In this document: positions 32,520-39,638 of the stretch, one piece after another
Numbering within the stretch: position 1 is the first letter of the stretch
Layout: every line of letters starts with the position of its first letter
Assembly: GCF_001184025.1 (NCBI RefSeq)
Contig: NZ_BBYG01000013.1
Coordinates: forward strand, 310,001 to 374,000
DNA length: 64,000 bases
Source: Streptomyces maremycinicus
GTDB lineage: Bacteria; Actinomycetota; Actinomycetes; Streptomycetales; Streptomycetaceae
Direction: 5' to 3'
Made by a program: the position numbers and the translations under genes
Notes under the pieces: generated by a model
Seen by the model: the letters and a program-made list of their open reading frames with translations, nothing else
Databases searched by the model: none
What the model was told of the DNA's origin: nothing

Positions 32520-33404
32520 TCAACGAGCCGCCCGGGACAGCAGGTCGGCGGCGAGCAGCTCCTCACTCTCCGTTCCGCCGCCCGCACGGCGGGTGCGCAG
32601 CCAGGCCCGCTTGAGCAGCAGATGTACGTCCGCCTCCCAGGTGAAACCCATGCCGCCGTGCACCTGGAGGCAGTCGCGCGCGCCGCGTACTGCGGCCTCG
32701 TCGGCGAGCAGCCGGGCGGCCGCGATGTCGGCCGGGTCGGCGGTGACGGCGGCCGCGTAGACCGCCGCGCGGGCCACCTCGACCCGCACCAGCAGTTCCG
32801 CGCACAGATGCTTGACGGCCTGGAAGGCCCCGATCGGCTGCCCGAACTGTTCGCGCGCCCGGGCGTGTTGCACGGCCAGCTCGCACGCGCGCGTGGCCGT
32901 GCCGAGCTGCTCGGCCGCGGTGAGGAGGACGGCGACGGGATCCACGGCCGCCGAGCCGCCCGGAAGGCGGTGCAGCGGCGTCAGCGGGTCCACCGACCGC
33001 AGCGGCACGGCCCCGTCGGCCGCCCCGCACACGACGTCCGCGGCCGTCAGCCACTCCACCAGGCCGCCGCCGTCCACGGCCGTCACGACCGTCTCCCCCT
33101 CGGCCGCCCCGGGCACGCGGCCCGCCGCGAGATGGGTGGCCACCAGCGGCCCCGGCAGCAGGACGCGGCCGGCCTCCTCGAACGCCAGCACCGTCTCCGG
33201 CAGTCCGAGTCCGACCCCGCCGTCCGCCTCGGACAGCCGCAGCGCGAAGAACCCCGCGGCCCCAAGCTCCCGCCACAGGGCCCGGTCCAGCCGCCCCGGC
33301 CGGTCCACGGCGGCCCGCAGCGCCGCCCGGTCGAAGCGGCGTGCCAGCAGGGCGCGCACCCCGTCCCGCAGCGCCCGCTGGTCCTCCGTCAGTCGAAATC
33401 GCAT
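32520..33404 (-). CDS. Short acyl-CoA dehydrogenase subunit
   Basis: At 294 residues it is about 90 shorter than a full enzyme. The N-terminal helical domain (FRLTEDQRALRDGVRALL) and C-terminal FAD domain (HARAREQFGQPIGAFQAVKH, VHGGMGFTWEADVHLLLKRA) are intact, but the middle beta domain is reduced. It lies 10 bases after a full-length FadE gene. Side-by-side pairs of this kind form alpha2beta2 heterotetramers in actinobacterial sterol and bulky acyl-CoA catabolism, with one FAD site per pair. I infer the same here. Confidence 0.9.
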   Translation of the reverse strand: MRFRLTEDQRALRDGVRALLARRFDRAALRAAVDRPGRLDRALWRELGAAGFFALRLSEADGGVGLGLPETVLAFEEAGRVLLPGPLVATHLAAGRVPGAAEGETVVTAVDGGGLVEWLTAADVVCGAADGAVPLRSVDPLTPLHRLPGGSAAVDPVAVLLTAAEQLGTATRACELAVQHARAREQFGQPIGAFQAVKHLCAELLVRVEVARAAVYAAAVTADPADIAAARLLADEAAVRGARDCLQVHGGMGFTWEADVHLLLKRAWLRTRRAGGGTESEELLAADLLSRAAR

Positions 33405-33414
33405 GGCGGCGGGT

Positions 33415-34548
33415 TCACCGTCCCTTCGGCAGGCCCAGGATGCGTTCGGCCACGATGTTCCGCTGGATCTGCGAGGTGCCGGCCGCGATGGTGTACGACA
33501 GGGAGGAGAGCCGGTCGTGGACCCACGGGCGGTCGGTGTCGAGGGACGCGTCGCCCAGGACGTCGGCGGCGGTGTCGTACAGGTCCTGACGGGCCTGCGA
33601 GTACCTCAGTTTGAAAACCGAACCCCCGATGCCCGGCAGGCCGCCCGCGGCCTCCGCCTCGCTCACGTTCCACTGGGTCAGCCGCCAGAGCGCCCGGAAC
33701 TCCGCGTTGAGGCCGCCCAGCCGCCGTCGCAGGGCGGGATCGTCCCAGCGGCCGTTCCTCCGTGCCTCCACGGCGAGTTCGCCCAGCACGCGCCGGCAGG
33801 CGACGACCTCCCCCACGAAGGCGGTGCCGCGCTCGAACGACAGCGTCACCATCGTCACCCGCCAGCCGTCGTTCTCCTCCCCCACCCGATGACCGACCGG
33901 CACCCGCACCTCGTCGAGGAACACCTCGGCGAACTCGGCGGATCCGGCCAGGGTGCGCAGCGGCCGCACGGTGATGCCGGGGGCGTCCATGGGCATGGCC
34001 AGCCAGGTGATGCCCCGGTGCTTCGGCGCCTCCGGGTCCGTGCGGACCAGCAGTTCGCACCAGTCGGCGACCTCCGCGTGCGAGGTCCAGATCTTGGACC
34101 CGCTCACCACGTAGTCGTCGCCGTCGCGCCACGCGCGCGTGCGCAGCGCCGCGAGGTCCGACCCGGCGCCGGGTTCGCTGAAGCCCTGGCACCACACCTC
34201 CTCGCCGCGCAGGATGGGCGGCAGCCAGCGGGCCCGCTGCCCGGCCGTGCCCTCGGCGGCGATCGTCGGCCCGGCGTGCAGCAGCCCGACGAAGCCGGCG
34301 CCCACGTAGGGCGCGCCCGCCCGCTCCGTCTCCTCCAGGAAGATCAGCCGGACGCCCGGTGAGGCCTGCCAGTGCACATCGGCGTACCCGGCGTCGTACA
34401 GCGTGCGCTGCCAGCCGAGGTCGTAGGCGCGGCGGCCGGGCCAGTCGTCCGGGGACGGCTTCGGCGGGAGGGCGGGCAGCGCCTTGCCGAGCCACTCGCG
34501 CAGCCGGGCCCGGAACTCCGCGTCCTCGGGGCTGTCCGCGAGGTCCAT
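33415..34548 (-). CDS. Acyl-CoA dehydrogenase, larger partner subunit
   Basis: The 377-residue protein has CQGFSEPGAGSDLAALRTRA (about 121-140), GSKIWTSHAEVADWCELLVR (about 151-170) and the C-terminal YTIAAGTSQIQRNIVAERIL (about 352-371). It begins MDLADSPEDAEFRARLREWL, a common start in this branch. It is read together with the amidohydrolase gene upstream and the short FadE downstream. This three-gene unit is preceded by palindrome site F. Confidence 0.92.
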   Translation of the reverse strand: MDLADSPEDAEFRARLREWLGKALPALPPKPSPDDWPGRRAYDLGWQRTLYDAGYADVHWQASPGVRLIFLEETERAGAPYVGAGFVGLLHAGPTIAAEGTAGQRARWLPPILRGEEVWCQGFSEPGAGSDLAALRTRAWRDGDDYVVSGSKIWTSHAEVADWCELLVRTDPEAPKHRGITWLAMPMDAPGITVRPLRTLAGSAEFAEVFLDEVRVPVGHRVGEENDGWRVTMVTLSFERGTAFVGEVVACRRVLGELAVEARRNGRWDDPALRRRLGGLNAEFRALWRLTQWNVSEAEAAGGLPGIGGSVFKLRYSQARQDLYDTAADVLGDASLDTDRPWVHDRLSSLSYTIAAGTSQIQRNIVAERILGLPKGR

Positions 34549-34579
34549 GGTCCTGATCCCCCTGCTCCCGGCCGCCCGG

Positions 34580-35776
34580 CTACTTGTCGAGGTCCAGGTC
34601 GAGCATGCGGATCGCGTTGCCCCGCATGAGCTTGTAGACCGTCTCGTCGTCGAGGCCCTTGACGTGGTCGAGGGCGACCTCCTTGGTGTGCGGGAAGGTC
34701 GAGTCGACGTGCGGGTAGTCGGTCTCGAAGGTGGCGTTGTCGCGCCCCACGACGTCCAGGGACGCGACGCCGTGCTTGTCGCGGAAGAAGCAGCAGAAGA
34801 TCTGCCGGTAGTAGTACGTGGACGGCGGCTCGGGGACGAGATCCCTGACCCCGCCCCACGCGCGGTGCTCCTCCCAGACGTCGTCCGCGCGCTCCAGGGC
34901 GTACGGGATCCAGCCCATCTGGCCCTCGGAGTAGGCGAGCGTGAGGCGCGGGAACCTCACCAGCACCCCGCTGAAGAGGTAGTCCATCATCGAGGCCATC
35001 GCGTTGTTGAACGACAGGGCCGCCTGTACGGCCGGGGGCGCGTCCGGTGAGGCGGCCGGCATCTGCGAGGACGAACCGATGTGCATGTTGACGACCGTCC
35101 CGGTCTCCTCGCACACCGCGAAGAACGGGTCCCAGTAGCCGGAGTGGATCGACGGCAGCCCGAGGTGGCTGGGGATCTCGGAGAAGGTGACGGCGCGCAC
35201 CCCGCGAGCCGCGTTGCGCCGGATCTCGGCGACCGCGAGGTCGATGTCCCACAGCGGGATCAGGCAGAGCGGGATGAGCCGCCCGCCGCTGTCCCCGCAC
35301 CACTCCTCGACCATCCAGTCGTTGTAGGCGCGCACACAGGCCAGCGCGACCTCCTTGTCGTGCGCCTCGGCGAAGGTCTGCCCGCAGAAGCGCGGGAAGG
35401 ACGGGAAGCACAGGGAGGCCTCGACGTGGTTGAGGTCCATGTCCGCCAGCCGGGCCTTCGGGTCCCAGCAGCCGCGCCGCATCTGCTCCCGGGTGATGCC
35501 CTCCAGCGTCATCTCGTCACGGTCGAAGCCGACGGCGGCGATGTTGCGCTTGTACGGGAACTTCAGGTCCTCGTAGATCCACCAGTCGGTGGGCTGGCCG
35601 TCCGGGTCCATGGTGATCCGGTACTTCCCGGCCACGTAGGCGAGCTCGCCGATCCCGGCGGTGAGGGGCTGCGGCCCCCGGTCCCGGTACTTGCGCGGCA
35701 GCCAGGTCGAAAAGAGGTGCGCGGGCTCGATCACATGGTCGTCGACGCTGACGATGCGCGGCAGTTCGGTGCTCAT
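34580..35776 (-). CDS. Amidohydrolase family protein (PF04909, decarboxylase/hydrolase type)
   Basis: The 398-residue protein starts SVDDHVIEP, the first metal-site motif (about 9-16), and continues with the TIM-barrel features SFPRFCGQTF, VNMHIGSSSQMP (about 232-243) and the late FETDYPHVDSTFPHTK (about 350-365), where the aspartate and histidine are conserved. The family includes aminocarboxymuconate and resorcylate decarboxylases. Actinobacterial members next to FadE genes are common but poorly characterised. A strong GGAGGGG ribosome-binding site precedes the ATG. It leads the operon downstream of site F. Confidence 0.9.
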   Translation of the reverse strand: MSTELPRIVSVDDHVIEPAHLFSTWLPRKYRDRGPQPLTAGIGELAYVAGKYRITMDPDGQPTDWWIYEDLKFPYKRNIAAVGFDRDEMTLEGITREQMRRGCWDPKARLADMDLNHVEASLCFPSFPRFCGQTFAEAHDKEVALACVRAYNDWMVEEWCGDSGGRLIPLCLIPLWDIDLAVAEIRRNAARGVRAVTFSEIPSHLGLPSIHSGYWDPFFAVCEETGTVVNMHIGSSSQMPAASPDAPPAVQAALSFNNAMASMMDYLFSGVLVRFPRLTLAYSEGQMGWIPYALERADDVWEEHRAWGGVRDLVPEPPSTYYYRQIFCCFFRDKHGVASLDVVGRDNATFETDYPHVDSTFPHTKEVALDHVKGLDDETVYKLMRGNAIRMLDLDLDK

Positions 35777-35821
35777 GGCTTCCCCTCCGCCTGGCGGAAC
35801 GCCAGTTGTCCGCTGGCTTTT

Positions 35822-35836
35822 CTGATGGACCGTCAG
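35822..35836. promoter_or_regulatory. Operator-like palindrome, site F
   Basis: CTGATGGACCGTCAG lies 46 bases before the amidohydrolase start (minus strand). With site G it makes up the divergent control region of two catabolic units. Confidence 0.65.
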
Positions 35837-35910
35837 ATCCGCTCTCCCCAGCAGGCTAGTCCGCGACCCCTGGACCGACAAGGCGACCGGCCCTACGCTC
35901 TGCCGAAAAT

Positions 35911-35925
35911 CTGACTGTCCGTCAG
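35911..35925. promoter_or_regulatory. Operator-like palindrome, site G
   Basis: CTGACTGTCCGTCAG ends 19 bases before the GTG of the CoA-ligase gene on the plus strand. It is 89 bases from site F, centre to centre. Confidence 0.7.
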
Positions 35926-35944
35926 CTACGGCAGGGGGCCGACC

Positions 35945-37501
35945 GTGAACGGGCCGAACGCGAACGACACCGCCACCGACGGCGCGACCGCCACCACCGC
36001 CATCGCCACCGCCCACGAGCTGAGCGCGTCCCGCACCCTCTGGGACCTGCTCGCCCGCCGCGCCGACCGCACCCCCGACCGCCCGGTCCTCCTCCAGGAC
36101 GACCGGGTGCTGACCTTCGGGGAGCTGCGCGAGAGGGCCGAGCGGGTCGCGGCCGGGCTGCACGACATGGGCGTACGTCCCGGCACGGTCGTCGCCTGGC
36201 AGCTGCCCACCCGCCTGGAGACGGCCGTCCTGTCCTTCGCGCTGGCCCGCCTCGGAGCCGTGCAGTCGCCCGTCATCCCCTTCTACCGCGACCGCGAGGT
36301 CGGCTTCGCGCTGCGCGAGTCCAAGGCGGAGTTCTTCGCGGTACCGGGCGTCTGGCGCGGCTTCGACCACACCGAGATGGCCCGGCGGCTGGGCGCGAAG
36401 GGCGTCTTCGAGGCGTACGACGAGCTGCCGGACGGGGACCCTGCCGTCCTCCCGCCGCCGCCCGCCGAGGGCACCTCGGTGCGCTGGATCTACTGGACCT
36501 CGGGCACCACCTCCGACCCCAAGGGCGTGCTGCACACCGACCGTTCACTGATCGCGGGCGGCTCCTGCCTGGCCCACGCGCTGCGCCTCACGGCGGACGA
36601 CGTCGGCTCGATGGCGTTCCCCTACGCCCACATCGCCGGCCCCGACTACACCGTCATGCTGCTGCTCTACGGATTCCCGGCCGTGATGTTCGAGCACTTC
36701 GCGCTGCCCGACGCGCTGGAGGGGTACCGGCGGCACGGGGTGACCGTCGCGGGCGGGTCGACGGCGTTCTACTCGATGTTCCTCGCCGAGCAGCGCAAGC
36801 GGCCGGAAACGCCGCTGATCCCCTCACTGCGGCTGCTCGCGGGCGGCGGAGCGCCCAAGCCGCCCGAGGTGTACCACGCCGTCGTGCGCGAGATGGGGGT
36901 GCAGCTGACGCACGGGTACGGGATGACCGAGGTGCCGATGATCACCATGGGGGCGCCGGACGACACCGCGGAGAACCTCGCGACGACCGAGGGCCGGCCA
37001 CCGCGGGGCATGCGGATACGCGTGGTGGACGGCGAGGTGCGGCTGCGCGGCGAGGCCGTGTGCCAGGGGTATCTGGACCCCGCTCAGACGGCCGAGGCGT
37101 TCGACGAGGAGGGGTTCCTGCGCACCGGCGACCTGGGGCACGTGACCGGGAGCGGACATCTGGTCCTCACCGGGCGGCTCAAGGACGTCATCATCCGCAA
37201 GGGGGAGAACGTGTCGGCGAAGGAGATCGAGGATCTGCTCGCCGCCCACCCGGCCGTCGGGGACGTCGCGGTGATCGGGCTGCCCGACGCGGAGCGCGGT
37301 GAGCTGGTGTGCGCGGTGGTGGAACGGGCGCCCGGAGGCGGGGAACCGCTGACGCTCGAGGCGATGGGCTCGTATCTGCGCGCGGGCGGCCTGGCGGTCC
37401 ACAAACTGCCGGAGCGGCTGGAGGTGCTGGACGCCCTGCCGCGCAACGAGACACTGCGCAAGGTGCTGAAGTACAAGCTGCGCGAGCGCTTCTCCCGGTG
37501 A
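35945..37501 (+). CDS. AMP-forming acyl-CoA ligase (cyclohexanecarboxylate-CoA ligase-like)
   Basis: The 518-residue adenylate-forming enzyme has the phosphate-loop motif YWTSGTTSDPKG (about 182-193), HGYGMTEVPM (about 322-331), the hinge TGDLGHVTGSGHLVLTGRLKD (about 394-414, shown here as landmarks only) and the C-terminal catalytic lysine region (LPRNETLRKVLKYKL, about 498). The branch resembles cyclohexane-carboxylate and FadD13-type ligases acting on cyclic or branched acids. The acyl pocket cannot be predicted reliably. It is divergent from the amidohydrolase/FadE operon with operators between, so it is likely the entry step of the pathway. Confidence 0.9.
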   Translation: MNGPNANDTATDGATATTAIATAHELSASRTLWDLLARRADRTPDRPVLLQDDRVLTFGELRERAERVAAGLHDMGVRPGTVVAWQLPTRLETAVLSFALARLGAVQSPVIPFYRDREVGFALRESKAEFFAVPGVWRGFDHTEMARRLGAKGVFEAYDELPDGDPAVLPPPPAEGTSVRWIYWTSGTTSDPKGVLHTDRSLIAGGSCLAHALRLTADDVGSMAFPYAHIAGPDYTVMLLLYGFPAVMFEHFALPDALEGYRRHGVTVAGGSTAFYSMFLAEQRKRPETPLIPSLRLLAGGGAPKPPEVYHAVVREMGVQLTHGYGMTEVPMITMGAPDDTAENLATTEGRPPRGMRIRVVDGEVRLRGEAVCQGYLDPAQTAEAFDEEGFLRTGDLGHVTGSGHLVLTGRLKDVIIRKGENVSAKEIEDLLAAHPAVGDVAVIGLPDAERGELVCAVVERAPGGGEPLTLEAMGSYLRAGGLAVHKLPERLEVLDALPRNETLRKVLKYKLRERFSR

Positions 37502-37561
37502 GGGCGGCCCGACCGGGCACGGCCACCGGTCGGCCGCGGGCTGCTCCGGAGCCGTCGGGCT

Positions 37562-37655
37562 GCCGGGGCCGCCGGGACTGCCGGGGTCGCCGGGACTGAC
37601 GGGGGACGTCGGGACTGCCGGGGCCGCCGGGACTGACGGGACTGCCGGGGCCGCC
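37562..37655. repeat. Degenerate 12-bp repeats after the CoA-ligase gene
   Basis: Units built on GCCGGGACTGCCGGGG and GCCGGGACTGACGGG alternate between two convergent genes. They form many alternative GC-rich hairpins and may serve as a 3' end. Confidence 0.7.
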
Positions 37656-37663
37656 GCCCGGGG

Positions 37664-38176
37664 CTACTCGGCGACCGTGAAGTAGCGGGCGAAGGCGGGG
37701 ACGATCTCCGCCTCGCCGACCTTGCCGTCCGCGTCGGCGTCGAGGGCGGCGGCGGCACCCCGGGCGACCTCTTCGGGCGCTCCGAGCGCCCGGAGCACCC
37801 GTTCGGTGTCCGCGACCGTGGCCCGGCCGTCACCGTCGGCGTCGGCGATGTCCAGCGCCGCGTGCAGGAAGGGACGGGCGATCTCGGCGAACCGCTCCGG
37901 GTTGTCGCGCAGGCGCTTGACCGCGCCGTTCACGAACTCGTCCCGGGTGATGCGCTGGTCGCCGTCCCGGTCGGCGATACCGGCCATGCCCTGCCAGAAG
38001 GCCTCCGCGCCCGCGTACAGCGCCTGCCCCTTGTCGGACCGGGCCGCGGTACCGAACTCGGCGAGCAGCGCCTTGGCCGCCGCGCCGAAGTCCGCCCGGT
38101 CGATGTAGCCGTTGCCGTCCTGGTCGAAGGTGGTGAACCGGGCGGCGATCCTGCGTTCGTACTCACTGCTGACCAT
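37664..38176 (-). CDS. EF-hand calcium-binding protein, calerythrin-like
   Basis: The 170-residue protein has four EF-hand loops: DQDGNGYIDRADF (about 18-30), DRDGDQRITRDEF (about 69-81), DADGDGRATVADTE (about 112-125) and DADADGKVGEAEI (about 146-158). All keep the calcium-coordinating acidic pattern. No membrane or enzyme domain is present, so a calcium buffer or sensor is likely, as for the Cab and calerythrin proteins of actinomycetes. It lies alone next to the sigma-regulator genes. A calcium role in differentiation is inferred from the family. Confidence 0.93.
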   Translation of the reverse strand: MVSSEYERRIAARFTTFDQDGNGYIDRADFGAAAKALLAEFGTAARSDKGQALYAGAEAFWQGMAGIADRDGDQRITRDEFVNGAVKRLRDNPERFAEIARPFLHAALDIADADGDGRATVADTERVLRALGAPEEVARGAAAALDADADGKVGEAEIVPAFARYFTVAE

Positions 38177-38347
38177 GTCTTCTCGGGCCGCCTTACGTCG
38201 TCGCGTGGAGATGCTGCTGGGAGTGGTTCCGGCAGGGAGCGTACGACGCCGTCGACTCCCGGGCATCGGGAAAGCGACGCCTGTGCCGAGACCGGGGGAA
38301 TTCCGGGACAAGGGTGTGGCGGATCGGGCCCCGGCGGACCCGTGGAG

Positions 38348-38722
38348 CTACGCCGAGAGCGGTTCCGTCCCGTCGTCGACGGCGGCCGCGAGGTCCCCGT
38401 ACACGTCGAAGAGACGACGGACGCCCAGCGCGCCCAGCACCCGGTTGACGTGGGAGCCCTCCGCCGCGCCCCGCGCGGGCAGTATCAGGCGCAGGCGTCC
38501 CCGGCAGGAACGGATGAGGCGGCGCGAGGCGATGAGGACGCCGACGCCGCTGGAGTCGCAGAAGTACACCTCGGAGAGGTCCAGGACGAGACTGTGGCGC
38601 CCCTCGGCCACCTCGTCGTGCACCCTCTGGCGCAGCACCGGCGACGTCACCAGATCCAGTTCGCCCGACACATGGAGCACGGCCCATCCGTCCTGCTCCC
38701 CGCCGGTCACTTTGAAGGCCAC
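38348..38722 (-). CDS. STAS-domain anti-sigma factor antagonist
   Basis: The protein (about 124 residues) is a single STAS domain: VLHVSGELDLVTSPVLRQRV (about 14-33), then LVLDLSEVYFCDSSGVGVLI (about 47-66), where the serine of CDSSG is the phosphorylation site. It binds and titrates an anti-sigma kinase of the RsbW type. Three consecutive GTG codons are possible starts; I chose the one eight bases after GAAGG. It is divergent from the sigma factor gene at 39048, and the two are likely parts of one regulatory cascade. Confidence 0.88.
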   Translation of the reverse strand: MAFKVTGGEQDGWAVLHVSGELDLVTSPVLRQRVHDEVAEGRHSLVLDLSEVYFCDSSGVGVLIASRRLIRSCRGRLRLILPARGAAEGSHVNRVLGALGVRRLFDVYGDLAAAVDDGTEPLSA

Positions 38723-39047
38723 CACCACGCCCTTCGCTCGCTGTAGCTCGCGGAAAACGGAAGCCGTCCCTTCGCTTCCTTGCAGCGCGGCTGCCCAGCG
38801 GCCGTGCCCCGAAACGCCGAAGGAAAAACAGAAACGGAGGGGAAGAGGCTTGTTCCAGTCGTATCCCGTCCGGTTCGATCCTTCTCTGTCGGGCAGACGT
38901 CGCCCATACCACCCGCTCACGGACAGGGGGCGCACATTGAAACAAAGGGGCGTGCGTTGTCGGACGTGCCGACTACATTCGAGGTGACGGCGGACGCACG
39001 CTGGACACACGCACAGGCAGAGGCACGCGCACGGGTGAGGGGGCCGC
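38723..39047. other. Divergent regulatory region, 325 bp
   Basis: No gene is seen between the STAS and sigma-factor genes. The region is unusually A-rich in places (GAAGGAAAAACAGAAACGG near 38819, ACATTGAAACAAAGGGG near 38934), as expected for promoters. I could not fix a -35/-10 pair with confidence. A GGTTCGATCC string near 38872 is not part of a tRNA. Confidence 0.5.
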
Positions 39048-39638
39048 ATGGCGAAGAGGGACGCACCGCCCCGCTGGGACCGCAAGATGCAACAACGGCT
39101 GGCGCGCGGTGAGGCGGCCGCCCTCGGCGAGCTCTATGACCGGTTCGCTTCGCTCGTGCACGGTCTCGCCCACCGCGTGCTCGGGGACGAACGCGCGGCC
39201 GACGGCATCACCCGCGAGGTCTTCGCGCACGTCTGGGAACACCCCGACGCCTACGACCCCAAGCAGGGCCCGCTGCGCACGTGGGTGGCCGCGTTGACCC
39301 ACCGCCTCGCCGTGCAGCGCCTGCGCGCCACCGAGACCGCCGCGCTGGCCGAGGCGGGACCCGGCTCCGCCGAGGCGACCGAGGAACTGGAACGCAGGGT
39401 GCGGCACGCCTCCGTCGCCGCCCGCGCCGACTACATCGTCCAGGCCATGCCCGCCCCGCTGCGCGCCGCCCTGGAGCTGGCCTACTTCCAGCGGCGCGAC
39501 TACCGCCAGACCGCGGCCGACCTCGGCGTCACGGAGGACGAGGCCCGCCGCAGGCTCCGCCTCGGCCTCCAACTGCTCTCCACCGCCCACGACTCCGCGG
39601 CCCCCGGGGCGCCGCCCGGATACGGGGGCGCGGCATGA
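39048..39638 (+). CDS. RNA polymerase sigma factor, sigma-70/ECF-like
   Basis: The 196-residue protein has region 2 (LYDRFASLVHGLAHRVLGDE, about 28-47, and GITREVFAHVWEHPDAYDPK) and region 4 (MPAPLRAALELAYFQRRDYR, about 132-151, then QTAADLGVTEDEARRRLRLGL). It directs RNA polymerase to a dedicated promoter set. Its stop codon overlaps the start of a zinc-finger protein gene (ATGA), the standard sigma/anti-sigma coupling. The inducing signal is not evident. Confidence 0.93.
   Translation: MAKRDAPPRWDRKMQQRLARGEAAALGELYDRFASLVHGLAHRVLGDERAADGITREVFAHVWEHPDAYDPKQGPLRTWVAALTHRLAVQRLRATETAALAEAGPGSAEATEELERRVRHASVAARADYIVQAMPAPLRAALELAYFQRRDYRQTAADLGVTEDEARRRLRLGLQLLSTAHDSAAPGAPPGYGGAA

Noticed and set aside
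38866..38885. tRNA-like T-arm string GGTTCGATCC
   Set aside because: No acceptor, D or anticodon stems can be built around it; it is part of the sigma-factor regulatory region.
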